Part shown: positions 47,734 to 56,571 of the stretch, piece by piece | How the letters are laid out: every line of letters begins with the position of its first letter | Numbering within the stretch: the stretch's first letter is position 1 | NCBI RefSeq assembly: GCF_015354405.1 | Contig: NZ_JADKYP010000001.1 | Span: 1 to 64,000 of the forward strand | Length of the DNA stretch: 64,000 bases | Direction of reading: 5' to 3' | Source of the DNA: Nocardia sp. BSTN01 | Lineage (GTDB): Bacteria > Actinomycetota > Actinomycetes > Mycobacteriales > Mycobacteriaceae | Translations under genes and position numbers: made by a program | The notes under the pieces: generated by a model | Database searches by the model: none | What the model saw: only the letters and a program-made list of their open reading frames with translations | Told to the model about the DNA's origin: nothing

Positions 47734-48459
47734 ATGCTCGCAGTGAGCCGGGATGGTGACGTGGTCACCATCGAATTGCAGCGCCCGCAGCGCCGCAACG
47801 CCCTCAACGACGAGTTGGTGGCAGCGTTGCGCGAGGCCGTCACGTCCGCGGCGGCCGACGCGCGGGTGATCGTGCTGACCGGTCAGGGTCCGATTTTCAG
47901 TGCCGGCGCCGATCTGTCCGGCGTCTACTCGTCGGATTTCCTCGACGGACTGCTCGGTCTGTTGCACACCATCGAAACGGTCCCGGTGCCGGTGATCTCC
48001 GCCATCAACGGTGGCGCGCTCGGTGCCGGTGTGCAGCTGGCGCTGGCCTCTGACCTGCGGGTGATGGGCCCGGATTCCTATATCGCCATTCCGGCCGCCA
48101 AGCTGGGCATCTCCGTGGATCGCTGGACGGTGCGCCGGCTGGTCTCGCTGATCGGCGGCGGCCCGGCGCGGACCGTACTGATGGGGGCCGAGAGCGTATC
48201 CGCCTCCGACGCATACACTTTCGGCTTCGCCAACCGCCTCGGCACCCTGGCCGACGCGCAGGAATGGGCGAAGTCGATCGCGCAACTCGCCCCGCTCTCC
48301 CTGCGTCACCTCAAGCTGGTGTTCAACGACGACGGCACCCGCGGCGAGGACACTCCCGAGCAGCGCGCCGCCCTCGAGGCCGCCTGGCGCAGCGCCGACG
48401 CCGAGGAGGCGCGGCTGGCGCGGGAACAGAAGCGCGCGGCGAAGTTCGTGGGCCGCTGA
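47734..48459 (+). CDS. echA6: Enoyl-CoA hydratase/isomerase-like protein EchA6
   Basis: 241-residue crotonase-fold protein. The acyl-CoA-binding ADLSGVYS and oxyanion segments FSAGADL and GALGAGVQLALASD are present. The region AKLGISVDRWTVRRL is the EchA6-type signature and departs from the acidic residues of active hydratases. In mycobacteria EchA6 shuttles fatty acyl-CoA to FAS-II rather than hydrating it. ATG at 47734 with GGGGAGAGG upstream. It overlaps the next start (TGATG), so they are coupled. Matches Rv0905. Confidence 0.88.
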   Translation: MLAVSRDGDVVTIELQRPQRRNALNDELVAALREAVTSAAADARVIVLTGQGPIFSAGADLSGVYSSDFLDGLLGLLHTIETVPVPVISAINGGALGAGVQLALASDLRVMGPDSYIAIPAAKLGISVDRWTVRRLVSLIGGGPARTVLMGAESVSASDAYTFGFANRLGTLADAQEWAKSIAQLAPLSLRHLKLVFNDDGTRGEDTPEQRAALEAAWRSADAEEARLAREQKRAAKFVGR

Positions 48460-49610
48460 TGGCCGGCACCGAGATCGTCGCGGCCGCCCGCCGAGCGGCG
48501 CTGGCCGCGGCCGGGCTGGTCGGTTTGCGCTGGGTGGCCCGGGCGGCGTGGCGGATTCCCGTGGAGATGGGGGCGTCCGCCGCCGCCATCGCACCGCTGG
48601 CGACGCGGTCGGCGAGCTACCGCGACCGGCAGTTCCACAACACCGAACCCAGCAGCCAGATCACGCCCGGCTCGGGCGCGTCGCTGCTGCTGTCGGCACT
48701 GACCCGTCGCGATGTGGGGCGGCCACCGGCGGAAATCCCGCTGGCGAGCGCCGAACATCCCGAGCAGGCGGCCGAGCTGGCGGTGACCTGGTTCGGCCAC
48801 GCCACCGCGCTGATCGAGGTCGACGGCTACCGCATCCTCACCGATCCGGTGTGGAGCGAGCGGGTCTCGCCGTCGCCACTGGTCGGCCCGGCCCGGCTGC
48901 ATCCGGTGCCCGCGCCGCTGTCGTCGCTGCCCGCGCTGGACGCGGTGGTGATCTCGCACGATCACTACGACCATCTGGACCGTGAGACCGTGCGCGCGCT
49001 GGTGGCCGGTCAGGACGCACCGTTCGTGGTGCCGATCGGCATCGGCGCCCATCTGCGCAAATGGCAGGTGCCGGAGGAGCGCATCATCGAATTGGATTGG
49101 AACACCTCCACATCCATCGCCCGCCCGGGGCGCGGTGAGCTCACCGTCACCTGCACCGAGGCGCGGCACTTCTCCGGGCGCGGCTTCACCCGCAACACCA
49201 CGCTGTGGGCGTCGTGGGTCTTCGCGGGTCCGCGTCGACGAGCATATTTCGGCGGCGACACCGGATACACGAAGGCGTTCGCCGAAATCGGCGCCACCTA
49301 CGGGCCGTTCGACCTGACCCTGCTGCCCATCGGCGCCTACGACGTGCACTGGCCGGATGTGCACATGAATCCCGAGGAGGCGGTGCGCGCCCACGCCGAC
49401 GTGTGCGTCGGCGACGCCGAATACGGCATGTTGGTGCCGATTCACTGGGCCACGTTCAACCTGGCCTTCCACGGCTGGTCGGAACCGGTCCGCAGACTTG
49501 TTGCGGCGGCGCGTGCAGCGGGTACCCGGGTGGTGGTGCCGCTTCCCGGCGGGCGGATCGATACCGATGCGGTATCGCCGCAGGTCTCCTGGTGGGAGGA
49601 TGTGCGCTAG
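48459..49610 (+). CDS. Metallo-beta-lactamase fold hydrolase (Rv0906-like)
   Basis: 383 residues. An N-terminal hydrophobic stretch (~10-40) may anchor it. The metal motif is VVISHDHYDHLD, with later ligands in TEARHFSGRG, RAYFGGDTGYTKAF and VPIHWATFNLAFH. This resembles the NAPE-PLD/UlaG-type lactamase superfamily, so a phospholipid or ester substrate is possible. ATG at 48459, overlapping echA6 by one base. Operon with echA6. Matches Rv0906. Confidence 0.88.
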   Translation: MAGTEIVAAARRAALAAAGLVGLRWVARAAWRIPVEMGASAAAIAPLATRSASYRDRQFHNTEPSSQITPGSGASLLLSALTRRDVGRPPAEIPLASAEHPEQAAELAVTWFGHATALIEVDGYRILTDPVWSERVSPSPLVGPARLHPVPAPLSSLPALDAVVISHDHYDHLDRETVRALVAGQDAPFVVPIGIGAHLRKWQVPEERIIELDWNTSTSIARPGRGELTVTCTEARHFSGRGFTRNTTLWASWVFAGPRRRAYFGGDTGYTKAFAEIGATYGPFDLTLLPIGAYDVHWPDVHMNPEEAVRAHADVCVGDAEYGMLVPIHWATFNLAFHGWSEPVRRLVAAARAAGTRVVVPLPGGRIDTDAVSPQVSWWEDVR

Positions 49611-49642
49611 CAACGCAGTCGACGAGTGAAGGAGTGGGCTTC

Positions 49643-49927
49643 ATGAGTTTGATGGATACGCTCAAGGGTCTGGTGGGTAAGGGCCGCGACGCGGCCTCGC
49701 AGAACGCGGACAAGGTGTACGGAGCGGTCGACAAGGCCGGTGGCTTCGTCAACGAGAAGACCGGGGGCAAGTACTCCGATCACATCGACAAGGGCACCGA
49801 GGCCATCAAGAAGAACATCACCCAGCAGGGCGGCAAGACCCCGCCGCCGGCGCCCGAGCCGCCCGCCGCGCCCCCGCAGACTCCGCCCGCCACGCCGCCG
49901 CAGGCGCCGCAACCGCCGGAGGGCTGA
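49643..49927 (+). CDS. Rv0909-like (MT0933-type) antitoxin with Pro-rich tail
   Basis: 94 residues. The first ~60 match the small antitoxin family (MSLMDTLKGLVGKGRDAASQ, DKVYGAVDKAGGFVNEKTG, YSDHIDKGTEAIKKNIT). The last ~30 are nearly all Pro, Ala and Gln. SD GAAGGAG before ATG at 49643. In M. tuberculosis Rv0909 pairs with the toxin Rv0910; no toxin follows here, because a terminator and ligD come next. Confidence 0.8.
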   Translation: MSLMDTLKGLVGKGRDAASQNADKVYGAVDKAGGFVNEKTGGKYSDHIDKGTEAIKKNITQQGGKTPPPAPEPPAAPPQTPPATPPQAPQPPEG

Positions 49928-49977
49928 GGGCGAGGCGGGATGCCCGGTTCGCCCGGGCTCACTCGCCGATCGACGAC

Positions 49978-50020
49978 GGGTACCGGCCGGAGGTTCACTC
50001 CTCCGGCGGTGCCCGTTTTC
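49978..50020 (+). terminator. Terminator of the antitoxin-like gene
   Basis: A G/C stem GGGTACCGGCCGGAGG with CCTCCGGCGGTGCCC (one bulge, one G-T pair), loop TTCACT, followed by GTTTTC. It ends 5 nt before the ligD -10. Confidence 0.75.
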
Positions 50021-50024
50021 GCTT

Positions 50025-50030
50025 TACACT
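50025..50030 (+). promoter_or_regulatory. -10 box of ligD, leaderless
   Basis: TACACT, 6 nt before ATG 50037. The preceding terminator fills the -35 position. Confidence 0.4.
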
Positions 50031-50036
50031 GCGACT

Positions 50037-52394
50037 ATGGCGGCGCGCCGCGAGTTCGGGGGCATCGAGGTCGGTCTGACCAACCTCGACAAGGTGCTGT
50101 ACCCGGCGACGGGCACCACCAAGGGGGAGGTGATCGACTACTACACCGCCATCGCACCGGCTCTGCTGCCGCATATCGCCGATCGTCCGGTGACGCGTAA
50201 GCGCTGGCCCAACGGGGTGGGCGAATCCTCGTTCTTCGAGAAGAATCTGGCCGCGCACGCACCGAAATGGATCGAGCGGCGGCCGATGGAACATTCCGAT
50301 CGCCGGGTGAACTATCCGGTCATCGATTCGGTGGCCGGTCTGGCCTGGCTCGGACAACAGGCGTCGTTGGAAATCCATGTCCCGCAATGGCGTTTCGTCG
50401 ACGGCTCGCGCGGCCCGGCCACCCGCATCGTCTTCGACCTCGATCCCGGGCCCGGAGTGGAACTGGCCGATTGCGCATCGGTGGCGTTGTGGATTCGCGA
50501 TACCGTGCGCGACGCCGGTCTCGACGCCTATCCGGTGACCAGCGGCAGCAAGGGTATTCACATCTATGTGCCGCTGGATCGCGTATTGAGTCCCGGCGGC
50601 GCCTCGACGGTCGCCAAACAGCTGGCGACCGGGCTGGAGAAGCTGCATCCGACGCTCGTCACGGCGACGATGGCGAAGGCCGTGCGGCCGGGCAAGATCT
50701 TTCTGGACTGGAGCCAGAACAATCCGGCGAAGACCACCATCGCGCCCTATTCGATGCGCGGGCGCGAGCAGCCGACGGTGGCGGCGCCGCGCAGCTGGGA
50801 CGAAATCGCCGATCGACACCATCTGCGGCAGTTGCGTTTCGACGAGGTGCTCGAACGTTGGCGCTCCGACGGGGATCTGCTGGCGGGCCTGGATCCGCCT
50901 GTGGGCAGTGCCGGTGCGTCGGACCCGCTGCAGACCTACCGATCCATGCGTGACCCCGCTCGCACCCCGGAACCGGTTCCGCCCGGCCCGCCCGACCCCG
51001 GGGCGGGTGATCGCTTCGTGGTGCAGGAACATCACGCCCGGCGACTGCACTGGGACGTGCGGCTCGAACGCGACGGGGTGCTGGTGTCGTGGGCGGTGCC
51101 GAAGGGGCCGCCGACCTCGCCGTCGCAGAACCGGCTGGCCGTGCACACCGAGGACCACCCCCTGGAATATCTGCATTTCCACGGCACCATCCCGCGTGGC
51201 GAATACGGGGCCGGGCAGATGACGATCTGGGATACCGGCACCTACGACACCGAGAAGTGGCGCGCGGACGAGGTGATCGTCCAGTTTCACGGTGAGCGCC
51301 TCAACGGCCGCTACGCCTTCATCCGCACCGATGGCAAGCAGTGGTTGATGCACCTGATGAAATCACAGGCCGCCGAGCCGGAAGAGGATGCGGGACAGGG
51401 CGGTTCGAGCGACGGGCAACACGGTGCCCTGCCGGACGGCGCCGCCGAACGTCGGCGTGGCGGTTCCGAAACCGGTGCCGCGAACCGTGAATCCGCCGCG
51501 CGGGCGGGGGCCGAGTTTCCGCGCGGGCTGTCACCGATGCTGGCGACCTCCGGAGATGTGGCGAAACTCGGCGCCGGGGACTGGGTCTTCGAGACCAAAT
51601 GGGACGGTTTCCGGGTCATCGTCGAAATCGATGACGACAGCGTGGTGATCCGCAGCCGTGCGGGCAATACCGTCACCGGCCGCTATCCGCGGATCGCCGA
51701 GCTGGGGCGGCAACTGCGGGGGCATCGGCTCGTGCTCGACGGCGAAGCGGTCGTGTCCGATGCCGAGGGCGCGTCGAATCTTGCTCTGCTGCAGGCGGAT
51801 CCGGCGCTGGCGGACTTGGTCGCGTTCGACGTGCTGTATCTGGACGGCACCTCGCTGCTGCGCAAGCGCTGCGCGGATCGGCGGCAGGTGCTGGAGGCGC
51901 TGGCCGAGGGCGTGCCCTCGCTGCTGGTTCCGCCGCGTCTGGACGGTTCGGGCGCGGACGCCCTGGAGTACAGCCGCGAGCATCGTCTCGAGGGGGTCGT
52001 CGCCAAACGCAAGGATTCGGTCTACCTGCCCGGCAAGCGCGGCCAGTCGTGGATCAAGACCCGCAACTGGCGCACCCAGGAGGTGATCATCGGCGGCTGG
52101 CGGCGCAGCGCCGCAAGAGAATTCGCCTCCCTGCTGGTGGGCGTGCGCCACGAAGGGGAGCTGTACTACATCGGTCGCGTGGGCACCGGCTTCAGCGATC
52201 GCGAGATGTCGGACCTGACCGCGCGGCTGCGTCCGCTGCGCCGCAAGACCAGTCCCTTCGCCAACGAACTGACCGCCGACGAACGCAAGGATGCCGTCTG
52301 GGCGACGCCGAAGATGACCGGCACGGTGCGGTATATGAACTGGACCGAATCCGGGCGGCTGTGGCATCCGGCGTGGGTGCCGGAGCACGAGTAA
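50037..52394 (+). CDS. ligD: ATP-dependent DNA ligase LigD (Pol-PE-ligase)
   Basis: 785-residue multidomain enzyme for non-homologous end joining. The polymerase/primase domain is at ~1-290 (RIVFDLDPGPG with the metal Asp pair, TSGSKGIHIY, RPGKIFLDWSQNN). The 3'-phosphoesterase domain is at ~325-445 (FVVQEHHARRLHWDVRLE, AVPKGPPTSP, FHGTIPRGEYGAG). A disordered ~60-residue linker follows, then the ligase domain from ~500, with adenylation Lys521 in FETKWDGFR, EGVVAKRKDS and WIKTRNW. The domain order is that of M. tuberculosis Rv0938. The partner Ku is not in the window. Confidence 0.95.
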   Translation: MAARREFGGIEVGLTNLDKVLYPATGTTKGEVIDYYTAIAPALLPHIADRPVTRKRWPNGVGESSFFEKNLAAHAPKWIERRPMEHSDRRVNYPVIDSVAGLAWLGQQASLEIHVPQWRFVDGSRGPATRIVFDLDPGPGVELADCASVALWIRDTVRDAGLDAYPVTSGSKGIHIYVPLDRVLSPGGASTVAKQLATGLEKLHPTLVTATMAKAVRPGKIFLDWSQNNPAKTTIAPYSMRGREQPTVAAPRSWDEIADRHHLRQLRFDEVLERWRSDGDLLAGLDPPVGSAGASDPLQTYRSMRDPARTPEPVPPGPPDPGAGDRFVVQEHHARRLHWDVRLERDGVLVSWAVPKGPPTSPSQNRLAVHTEDHPLEYLHFHGTIPRGEYGAGQMTIWDTGTYDTEKWRADEVIVQFHGERLNGRYAFIRTDGKQWLMHLMKSQAAEPEEDAGQGGSSDGQHGALPDGAAERRRGGSETGAANRESAARAGAEFPRGLSPMLATSGDVAKLGAGDWVFETKWDGFRVIVEIDDDSVVIRSRAGNTVTGRYPRIAELGRQLRGHRLVLDGEAVVSDAEGASNLALLQADPALADLVAFDVLYLDGTSLLRKRCADRRQVLEALAEGVPSLLVPPRLDGSGADALEYSREHRLEGVVAKRKDSVYLPGKRGQSWIKTRNWRTQEVIIGGWRRSAAREFASLLVGVRHEGELYYIGRVGTGFSDREMSDLTARLRPLRRKTSPFANELTADERKDAVWATPKMTGTVRYMNWTESGRLWHPAWVPEHE

Positions 52395-52588
52395 CGAAAC
52401 CAACCGAGCCGGTGGAACGTTCGCGAGAAGCCGCTGTGGCGGATCGGGCGCGACGGCCGACGTGGGTTTTCGGAGCTGCCATGGGCGTGCGGACGGAGCC
52501 GCGGGCAAAGGCGATGCAGCAGAACGGTAAGCCGACGACCGCGACCGGCGGGTCGCGGTCGTCGCGCGATGGGCAGACGAGAGTGACC

Positions 52589-53233
52589 TCAGTTCGTGGC
52601 GGTGCCACTCCACTTGGTCGTGCCGGCCGGGGCAGCCAGGGTGCTGATGAGATCGACACCGGCGATGATCAAGGCGGGACCGCCGACCACGATGGTGCCG
52701 ATGATTCCACCCACGGCAGCCCCCGCGATCACGCTGGCGATTACTCCCGGACCGGCGACGATGCCGGTCAGCCCGACCAGCGCGCCGATAGCCGTTCCGA
52801 TGAAGCTGCCGATGGCGGTCGCGATTCCGAATTGTGTTGCGAACGCGTTCATCGCGCTCTGATTCTCCAGCAGCGACGCCACCGGCATCACCGGTGCGGG
52901 CCGGGCCGCCGCGGCGTCCTTCACCACGGTCAGATCCAGAACCCGGGCGTCGTTGCGCACCTGGTGGGCCATGGGGTACTCCAAGCCGTCCTGCCGGAAC
53001 GACAGCGGCAGCGTGACGAGTGTCGCGCCGCCGGCGTCGGTGACGTCGACGGTGCCGCGGTCCGCGTCGACGCGGAAAAAGCCGCCGTCGAGGGTGGTTT
53101 CGACGGTGTTGCCCGTCAGGTGGGTTTCGTAGCGCACCGTGGGTGCGCCGGTATCGGCATGGACGGTACCTGCCCCGAGGGCAACGGCCACCACTGCCGG
53201 AAGGGCAACAGCGGCGAACTTGCGCAGAAACAT
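52589..53233 (-). CDS. Secreted protein with glycine-zipper C-terminus
   Basis: 214 residues from the ATG at 53233 (MFLRKFAAVALP); an in-frame ATG at 53251 is an alternative. The signal peptide ends at about residue 26. The middle ~100 residues are beta-rich. Residues ~125-190 are a chain of Gly/Ala/Ile-rich hydrophobic segments (IGSFIGTAIGALVGLTGIVA, IASVIAGAAVGGIIGTIVVG) typical of a glycine zipper or pore-forming stretch. This type of secreted protein is common in Nocardia (DUF8020-like, tentative). Function unknown. Confidence 0.7.
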   Translation of the reverse strand: MFLRKFAAVALPAVVAVALGAGTVHADTGAPTVRYETHLTGNTVETTLDGGFFRVDADRGTVDVTDAGGATLVTLPLSFRQDGLEYPMAHQVRNDARVLDLTVVKDAAAARPAPVMPVASLLENQSAMNAFATQFGIATAIGSFIGTAIGALVGLTGIVAGPGVIASVIAGAAVGGIIGTIVVGGPALIIAGVDLISTLAAPAGTTKWSGTATN

Positions 53234-53475
53234 TCCGGTTCCAATCTCCATCAGGAAGACATTCGGCAGCCGAAAACGACGCGCGCTGAGAACCCCATAC
53301 CCCCGACGTATCTCAACCCCTGCGCGTGGAGCCGTGGTCCGGCTAACTCACGGAAATAACCGTACCTTCACTCGGTCGCAAAGTGGAGCGAATTCGATCC
53401 GCTGACTTGGTTTTTCGCAAAGCGAACATGTTTGCCCGCTTCTGTTGTAGATTGCTGGCTATTTGCTTCGGCGAG
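53234..53475. other. Intergenic region between glycine-zipper gene and ecfT
   Basis: About 240 nt. It contains a hairpin TTCGC-AAA-GCGAA at 53414-53426 within an A/T-richer stretch (53380-53475). The promoter of the glycine-zipper gene should lie here. Confidence 0.35.
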
Positions 53476-54213
53476 TTACAGCAACACGCCGAATGCCGCC
53501 GCGCCGCCGCATACGACCACCGAGACGATCAGGGCGAGGTAATCGGTGCGGTGGGGTCCGGCCGGATGGGCGGTCAATTCGCCCGTCCCGCCGCGTGCCG
53601 TGATGGCCTCACCCAATTCGCCGGCCCGGCGGGTGGCGACGGCCATGGCCGCGGTGAGAATGTCCACGAGCGGATTCGCGGCTCCGCGCGCCATGGAACC
53701 GTCCTTGGGACGCAGCCGGCGGGCGGCGCGCAACACCCGGATCTCGTCCATCAGCAGCGGTAGCCCGCGCAGGGTCAATGCCACGACGACCGCCCACTCG
53801 TCCACCGGAATCCGCAGAACGCGCAGCGGCGCACCGAGTTTGGCGAGGGCGGGGGCGATTTCGCTCATCGGGGTGGTCCACGCGATCAGGAACGAGGTGG
53901 TCAGCAGGATCAGCCCGAACAGGGTGACCTGGACATACCGCAGGACGGCGCTTGCGCCGGTGGGGATGGTGATCAATCCGCCGAGCGCGATCAGCGCCCA
54001 GAACCACCACGGCAGCCGCGGCAGTGTGCCCAGCGGCAGCCGGGCGGCCAGTCCGATCACGATCAGGAAGGCGACCACCACACCGAGGACCGGCCACGTG
54101 GGCTGCAACATCAGCAGCACGCTGATGAAGAAGGCGACGATCATCTTGGTTCCGGCCCAGAGTCGATGGATGGGGCTGTCGACCGGAACTTCGCGCAGCA
54201 GGACCATACTCAT
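53476..54213 (-). CDS. ecfT: ECF transporter transmembrane component EcfT
   Basis: 245 residues with ~5-6 membrane helices. The two Arg-containing coupling motifs are RVLRAARRLR and GEAITARGG. It couples the ATPases to the substrate-binding S component in energy-coupling-factor vitamin importers. ATG at 54213 overlaps the stop of the fused ATPase gene by 4 nt (ATGA). Matches Rv2325c. Substrate unknown. Confidence 0.88.
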   Translation of the reverse strand: MSMVLLREVPVDSPIHRLWAGTKMIVAFFISVLLMLQPTWPVLGVVVAFLIVIGLAARLPLGTLPRLPWWFWALIALGGLITIPTGASAVLRYVQVTLFGLILLTTSFLIAWTTPMSEIAPALAKLGAPLRVLRIPVDEWAVVVALTLRGLPLLMDEIRVLRAARRLRPKDGSMARGAANPLVDILTAAMAVATRRAGELGEAITARGGTGELTAHPAGPHRTDYLALIVSVVVCGGAAAFGVLL

Positions 54214-56489
54214 CGCGCACCTCCGAGGGCGTCGCCGTGCCGGCCCCGGCTGTGCCGCTTCCGGCCCCGCGCCCGGTCGGGTTCGGGGCGAGCGCCGTCC
54301 GTCCCCGCCTGAACGGGTTCGGACCGCGTGCCCGCGATCCCGGCGTCCCCGCGCCCGTCGCCGTCGGCGGGCGGACCTACCAGCGGTTCGGCCGGCCCCG
54401 CAGACGCCGCCGGGGCGCCGGCGGTATTCGCCGGACTGTCGGCGGCGGCCGCGACGGCGGGCAAAGTTTCCAGAATCAGGCCGGATTGCAGGTGGACTGT
54501 GCGGTCGCAGACACTCTCCATATCGGCCACGTCGTGTGAGATGACGATCAGCGTCAGTCCCGAATCCCGCAGCCGGGCGAGCAGTTCCACCACTTCCGCG
54601 CGGCCCTGCGGATCGAGTCCGGCCAGGGGTTCGTCGAGCACCACGACCTGCGGGCGGCTGGCGACGATCGCGGCGAGGACCACGCGCTTGGCCTGACCAC
54701 CCGACAGTTCCTCGATCGAGCGTGAGGCCATCGCCCGGTCGAGCCCGACCGCGTCGAGGGCCCGGCCCACCGCGCCGGAGCCGGTGCCGTGCCCGCCCCA
54801 GTCCTCGATCTCGGCGCCGACGGTCTGGCGCTGCAGTTGCAGCCGGGAATGCTGGAAGGCCAGCTCGACCGCGCCGATGCGCTTGTGGACCGGCCGGGAT
54901 CCGGTGTAGTCGCACAGCCGGCAACTGCCGGTGGTCGGCACGACGAGTCCGGCCATGATCCAGGCCAGGGTGGATTTTCCCGACCCGTTGCCGCCGACCA
55001 CGAGCAGCGTCTCGCCGCGGTGGACGGTCAGATTCACCCCGCGCAACGCGGTCGCCGCCCACGGGGTGCCGCGATTGTAGGTGTGGCGCACATCCCGCAG
55101 TTCCAGCAGCGGTTCGCCGATCGGGCAGCGCCGCAGATTGCGTACCGGGCGCGGCCAGGTCGGCAGATGCTCGACCTGGCGGCCACCGGAGAGATGGATG
55201 ACCCGGTCGGCGGCCGCCGCGTCGGCCTCGTGGTGGGTGACCAGGACGACGGCCATCCGGTGCCGGGCGGGCAATCCGGCCAGCAACGCGACCAGTTCGC
55301 GCCGACCGTCCGGATCGATCATCGAGGTGGCCTCGTCGGCCACGAGCAGTGCGGGATCACGTGCCAGGGCGGCCGCCACCGCCAGTCGCTGTTGCTGGCC
55401 GCCGGACAGGGTCGCGGTCTCCGCGCCGCCGAGCCCGCTCAGCCCGACCTCGCACAGCAGCGCCTCCACGTCGACGGCCCGCGCGGCCTCGGCGGGCAGG
55501 CCCCACACCACGTCGTCGGCGACCAGGACTCCGAGTGTCTGGCTCTCTGGCCGCTGCAGCACCAGCGCGGTGCCGCCGATCACGCCGAGCCCCGCCGAAC
55601 CGGGACGTTCGACCGTGCCGCCGGTGGGCGGAAGTCCGGCCAGCAGGCGGGTCAGCGTGGATTTACCGGATCCGTTGTGGCCGACGACCGCGACGAATTC
55701 GCCGATCTCGACGCTGAGGTCGATATCGGTCAGCGCATCGGCACGCGCCCCGGGATAACGGAAGGACACGCCGCGCAACCGCACCGGCACCGGCGCGACC
55801 GCCCGCGTATCGGCCGGCGCCTCCAGCCGATCCCGCCCCGGCAGCCACTCCAGCCGATCCAGGACCGATCCGAGGACGAACCAGGAGAACACCGCGGTGA
55901 AGACCACGCCGAGGAACACGCCGCCGCCGATGTAGAGCCACCACCAGGCCAGCACGCTGTCGGTCACCGAGACGACACCGTTGCCCAGCGATTCCAGCTG
56001 TTGCTGCCGGGAGAGCATGTGATCGATGCCCTGGGCGATATTGCGCACGTTGTCGAAGACGAGCCGGCGCGAGGCGGCGAACAGGAAGAGCATGCCGACC
56101 GAGAACGCCGCCCAGATCAATCCGGCCAGCGACGACAGGCACAGCACGGTGATCAGTCCGCGCCGCCGCCGTTTGACGGTGCCGATGATGCCGCCGATCG
56201 TCGCCGCGCTGACCACGGTGGCCGCCGGCACCAGACCGGCGGCGACGAAACTCACCAGGGTCGCGGCGACGGTCGCACCCAGGATGGCGCGCAGCCGGTA
56301 GCGCTGCGCCAGCAGACCCATCGGCACCGCGGCGACCAGATTGAGGGCCGCCGCGTAGGGCACCACCGAGCCGATGGTCACCAGCCCGACGGTCACCCCA
56401 CCGAGGACCGCCGCGGTGGCGAGTTCGACGGGGCGCAGCGGGCCGTGAGCGATTCGCGGCTCGGCGCCGGCGGATAGGGGCGCGGTCAC
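54210..56489 (-). CDS. ECF transporter: fused S-like component and two ATPases
   Basis: 759 residues. Residues ~15-220 hold about six membrane helices (an S-component-like domain). ATPase A1 is at ~240-460: GHNGSGKST Walker A, LSGGQQQRL signature, LLVADEATSMIDP Walker B. ATPase A2 is at ~470-690: GGNGSGKST, LSGGQAKRV, VVVLDEPLAGLDP, ISHDVADME. A disordered C-terminal ~80 residues ends in RGRKRHSRGRHGDALGG. One polypeptide thus combines three usual ECF parts, as in Rv2326c. Operon with ecfT. The substrate, probably a vitamin, cannot be named. Confidence 0.9.
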   Translation of the reverse strand: MTAPLSAGAEPRIAHGPLRPVELATAAVLGGVTVGLVTIGSVVPYAAALNLVAAVPMGLLAQRYRLRAILGATVAATLVSFVAAGLVPAATVVSAATIGGIIGTVKRRRRGLITVLCLSSLAGLIWAAFSVGMLFLFAASRRLVFDNVRNIAQGIDHMLSRQQQLESLGNGVVSVTDSVLAWWWLYIGGGVFLGVVFTAVFSWFVLGSVLDRLEWLPGRDRLEAPADTRAVAPVPVRLRGVSFRYPGARADALTDIDLSVEIGEFVAVVGHNGSGKSTLTRLLAGLPPTGGTVERPGSAGLGVIGGTALVLQRPESQTLGVLVADDVVWGLPAEAARAVDVEALLCEVGLSGLGGAETATLSGGQQQRLAVAAALARDPALLVADEATSMIDPDGRRELVALLAGLPARHRMAVVLVTHHEADAAAADRVIHLSGGRQVEHLPTWPRPVRNLRRCPIGEPLLELRDVRHTYNRGTPWAATALRGVNLTVHRGETLLVVGGNGSGKSTLAWIMAGLVVPTTGSCRLCDYTGSRPVHKRIGAVELAFQHSRLQLQRQTVGAEIEDWGGHGTGSGAVGRALDAVGLDRAMASRSIEELSGGQAKRVVLAAIVASRPQVVVLDEPLAGLDPQGRAEVVELLARLRDSGLTLIVISHDVADMESVCDRTVHLQSGLILETLPAVAAAADSPANTAGAPAASAGPAEPLVGPPADGDGRGDAGIAGTRSEPVQAGTDGARPEPDRARGRKRHSRGRHGDALGGAR

Positions 56490-56571
56490 GGCTCAAGTCT
56501 GCCAGCACCGGCGGACCGCGGGACGGCACTCGCCGGGGCGAAGGGCTCGCGCGGACCGCCTGCGCTGGTCA

